Source: Aquificaceae bacterium (GTDB taxonomy: Bacteria; Aquificota; Aquificia; Aquificales; Aquificaceae). From it: 8,314 bases of DNA. The position numbers and the translations under genes were made by a program. Position 1 is the stretch's first letter. Each line of letters begins with the position of its first letter. The DNA is taken from contig JALSHX010000268.1 of the NCBI GenBank assembly GCA_026982025.1, positions 1 to 8,314 on the forward strand, in the 5' to 3' direction. Of the stretch, positions 6,768 to 8,314 are shown piece by piece. The notes below the pieces were generated by a model that was not told the origin of the DNA, made no database searches, and saw only the letters and a list, made by a program, of their open reading frames with translations.

Positions 6768-7826
6768 ATGGGATGCTGGCAGGGGATCATACACCACTAC
6801 CGGGAATTTCTCCCCGTCAACGAAAAAACACCCGTCATCACCCTTCTTGAGGGAAATACCCCACTTATTGAGGCAGGCAACCTTGCAAAAGCCATCGGCT
6901 TCGGAGGAAAGTTGTTCCTCAAGTACGAGGGGTTGAATCCAACGGGCTCCTTTAAGGACAGGGGAATGACCGTTGCCATCTCAAAGGCGGTTGAATCGGG
7001 TAAGAAGGCTGTTATCTGCGCCTCAACAGGAAACACCTCCGCTTCAGCGGCAGCATATGCCGCAAGGGCGGGACTCAAAGCTTATGTCCTCCTTCCCAAG
7101 GGAGCAGTAGCAATCGGGAAGCTCTCACAGGCGATGATATACGGTGCAAGAGTCCTTGCCATTAAGGGAACCTTTGACGATGCCCTTCACATTGTAAGAA
7201 AAATAGGAGAGCTGTTCCCCGTAGAGATAGTAAACTCCGTTAATCCATTCAGGCTTGAGGGTCAAAAAACGGCTGCCTTTGAGATTTGCGACGCCCTTGA
7301 ATCCGCCCCCGATTACCACTTTATTCCAGTGGGCAATGCGGGAAACATAACAGCATACTGGAAGGGGTACAGGGAGTACAAAAAGGCGGGAAAGATAGAA
7401 AACCTACCGAGAATGATGGGCTGGCAGGCGGAGGGAGCGGCTCCAATAGTGAAGGGTTATCCAATAAAAAAACCCAAAACTATCGCAACCGCCATAAGAA
7501 TAGGAAATCCATACAGCTGGAAAAACGCCCTCAAGGCGGCTGAAGAATCGGGAGGAAAAATTGACATGGTCACAGACCATGAAATTCTTGAAGCGTACAG
7601 GCTAATTGCCTCAAAGGAGGGAATCTTTTGTGAACCGGCATCCGCTGCAAGCGTTGCAGGACTCATAAAGCTCGTTAGAGAAGGTTACCTAAAAGGAGAT
7701 GAAAAGGTGGTCTGTACACTCACGGGGAACGGGCTAAAGGATCCCGACACCGCCATAAAGGTTTGTGAGGAGCCTTCGGAAGTTCCTCCCGAATTTGAAA
7801 GTGTTTTACAAGAGCTGGGTTTCTGA
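6768..7826 (+). CDS. thrC: Threonine synthase (PLP-dependent)
   Basis: Last step of threonine biosynthesis: O-phospho-L-homoserine plus water gives L-threonine and phosphate, in the cytoplasm. The 352-residue protein is of the short bacterial/archaeal type. Seen: EGNTPLI (28-34), NPTGSFKDRGMT (57-68) with the PLP Schiff-base lysine K63, CASTGNTSASAAAYAARAG (84-102), NSVNPFRLEGQKTAAFE (156-172), the phosphate-binding loop PVGNAGNITAYW (187-198), ATAIRIGNPYSW (240-251), EPASAASVAG (289-298) and TLTGNGLKDPD (317-327). All catalytic and cofactor regions are present. ATG 6768 gives MGCWQGII, the usual start for the family (an aromatic W-x-G-I/L near residue 4). Reading on upstream to 6651 only adds sequence overlapping fetB. 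The downstream aldolase gene overlaps its stop by one base. Confidence 0.97.
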   Translation: MGCWQGIIHHYREFLPVNEKTPVITLLEGNTPLIEAGNLAKAIGFGGKLFLKYEGLNPTGSFKDRGMTVAISKAVESGKKAVICASTGNTSASAAAYAARAGLKAYVLLPKGAVAIGKLSQAMIYGARVLAIKGTFDDALHIVRKIGELFPVEIVNSVNPFRLEGQKTAAFEICDALESAPDYHFIPVGNAGNITAYWKGYREYKKAGKIENLPRMMGWQAEGAAPIVKGYPIKKPKTIATAIRIGNPYSWKNALKAAEESGGKIDMVTDHEILEAYRLIASKEGIFCEPASAASVAGLIKLVREGYLKGDEKVVCTLTGNGLKDPDTAIKVCEEPSEVPPEFESVLQELGF

Positions 7827-8314
7827 TGCAGTGGATTGTCAGAGAAATTATAGAGTGCGGAAGGAGGCTCTTTGAAGAGGACCTCGTAAGCGCAAGGGCT
7901 GGGAATATTAGTTACTCCTACGGAGAAGAACTTTACATTACCCGAAGTGGAGCATCCCTCTCGTGCCTCACGCCCCAGGACATAATCAGGGTCAACCTGC
8001 AACGTTTAGACACCCTTGATGAGAGAGCCTCTTCAGAATTGATTGTTCACAGAAAAGTAATCCGAGAGACCGCCCTACGGGCGGTGGTTCACGCCCATCC
8101 CGTCAGTGCCGTGGTCCTTTCCTATGAGACTGACCTCATAAAACCCGTTGATTCGGAGGGCTACCTTATTCTGGGAGAGGTGCCCGTGGTAAGTCCCTCA
8201 AAAGTCACGGCAAGCTCTGAGCTTGCAAGTTCCGTATCCTCAGCCCTTATGGAGTCAAAAGTAGTTGTCGTGAGAGGGCACGGAGCCTTCTCCGCCGGGA
8301 ACTCGCCCCTTGAG
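7826..8314 (+). CDS. Class II aldolase / fuculose-1-phosphate aldolase-like protein, partial
   Basis: The first 163 residues of a zinc-dependent class II aldolase/adducin-type protein, open at the right edge; the family is about 180-215 residues, so little is missing. Motifs are AGNIS (25-29), TRSGA (39-43), S70-E71 (the catalytic Glu position), HAHP (89-92) and GHGAF (151-155). H89, H91 and H152 are the expected zinc ligands, and E71 the acid/base, so it should be active. The closest type by eye is L-fuculose-1-phosphate aldolase (cleaving to DHAP and an aldehyde). The fold also includes ribulose-5-phosphate epimerase and methylthioribulose-1-phosphate dehydratase (MtnB), and the true substrate in a thermophile without fucose metabolism is unknown. 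ATG 7826 shares a base with the TGA of thrC (TGATG), implying translational coupling in one operon. Confidence 0.85.
   Translation, partial: MQWIVREIIECGRRLFEEDLVSARAGNISYSYGEELYITRSGASLSCLTPQDIIRVNLQRLDTLDERASSELIVHRKVIRETALRAVVHAHPVSAVVLSYETDLIKPVDSEGYLILGEVPVVSPSKVTASSELASSVSSALMESKVVVVRGHGAFSAGNSPLE
8069..8085. repeat. Perfect inverted repeat (7-bp stem, 3-base loop) inside the aldolase gene
   Basis: ACCGCCC-TAC-GGGCGGT is a perfect, GC-rich hairpin in the stretch coding for T-A-L-R-A-V just before the HAHP zinc motif. No T-run follows, so it is not a usual terminator. It may be chance, since the codons fit the protein. Confidence 0.5.

Noticed and set aside
6720..6797. N-terminal extension of the FetB permease
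   Set aside because: It would overlap the thrC start, is polar and unlike FetB N-termini, and the TM helix begins right after the ATG at 6719.
1..8314. Searched by eye for tRNA/rRNA genes, CRISPR repeats, insertion sequences and toxin-antitoxin pairs
   Set aside because: Nothing convincing was seen; nearly every base is in one of eight conserved genes.

Overview
The window is compact bacterial chromosome and looks like a thermophilic member of the Aquificaceae (Aquifex, Hydrogenobacter or Thermocrinis type). This rests on AGG/AGA arginine codons, frequent ATA and CTC/CTT codons, Lys/Glu-rich proteins, very short or absent intergenic gaps, and the gene content. The placement is an inference; no 16S gene or other marker is present. 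Eight protein genes cover almost everything. The longest non-coding gap is about 48 bases, and I see no RNA gene, insertion sequence, CRISPR array or phage gene.

Left part, minus strand, transcribed right to left: a small SpoVG-like protein (3698-3423), a ResB/Ccs1-type cytochrome c biogenesis protein (3415-1793), and a membrane diguanylate cyclase whose C-terminus runs off the left edge (1758-1). The gaps of 7 and 34 bases suggest one operon. The cyclase carries a CxxCH haem c motif in its extracytoplasmic sensor region and a Cys-rich GAF-like region before the GGDEF domain. So a haem c sensor candidate is encoded next to a haem c assembly factor.

Middle, plus strand: ftsY (3723-5099), the SRP receptor GTPase, in which the usual acidic A domain is replaced by a TPR-like helical repeat region. 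It is followed after 23 bases and a strong Shine-Dalgarno by a membrane-anchored ClpP-fold serine protease of the SDH/SppA-like family (5123-5995). FtsY and the SpoVG-like gene are divergent with only 24 bases between their start codons. Both lack a good Shine-Dalgarno and have AT-rich -10-like boxes very close to the starts, so leaderless or near-leaderless transcription is plausible.

Right part: a FetB/UPF0014 ABC permease on the minus strand (6719-5985), convergent with and overlapping the protease gene by 11 bases, with no ATPase partner in view. Divergent from it on the plus strand are threonine synthase thrC (6768-7826) and, overlapping it by one base, a class II (fuculose-phosphate type) aldolase that is cut by the right edge (7826-8314).

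Most of this is ordinary housekeeping content. The most interesting items are the haem and Cys-rich diguanylate cyclase, the TPR-headed FtsY, the SpoVG-like gene heading the resB operon, and the 24-base divergent start region. I did not find a clearly new multi-gene system.
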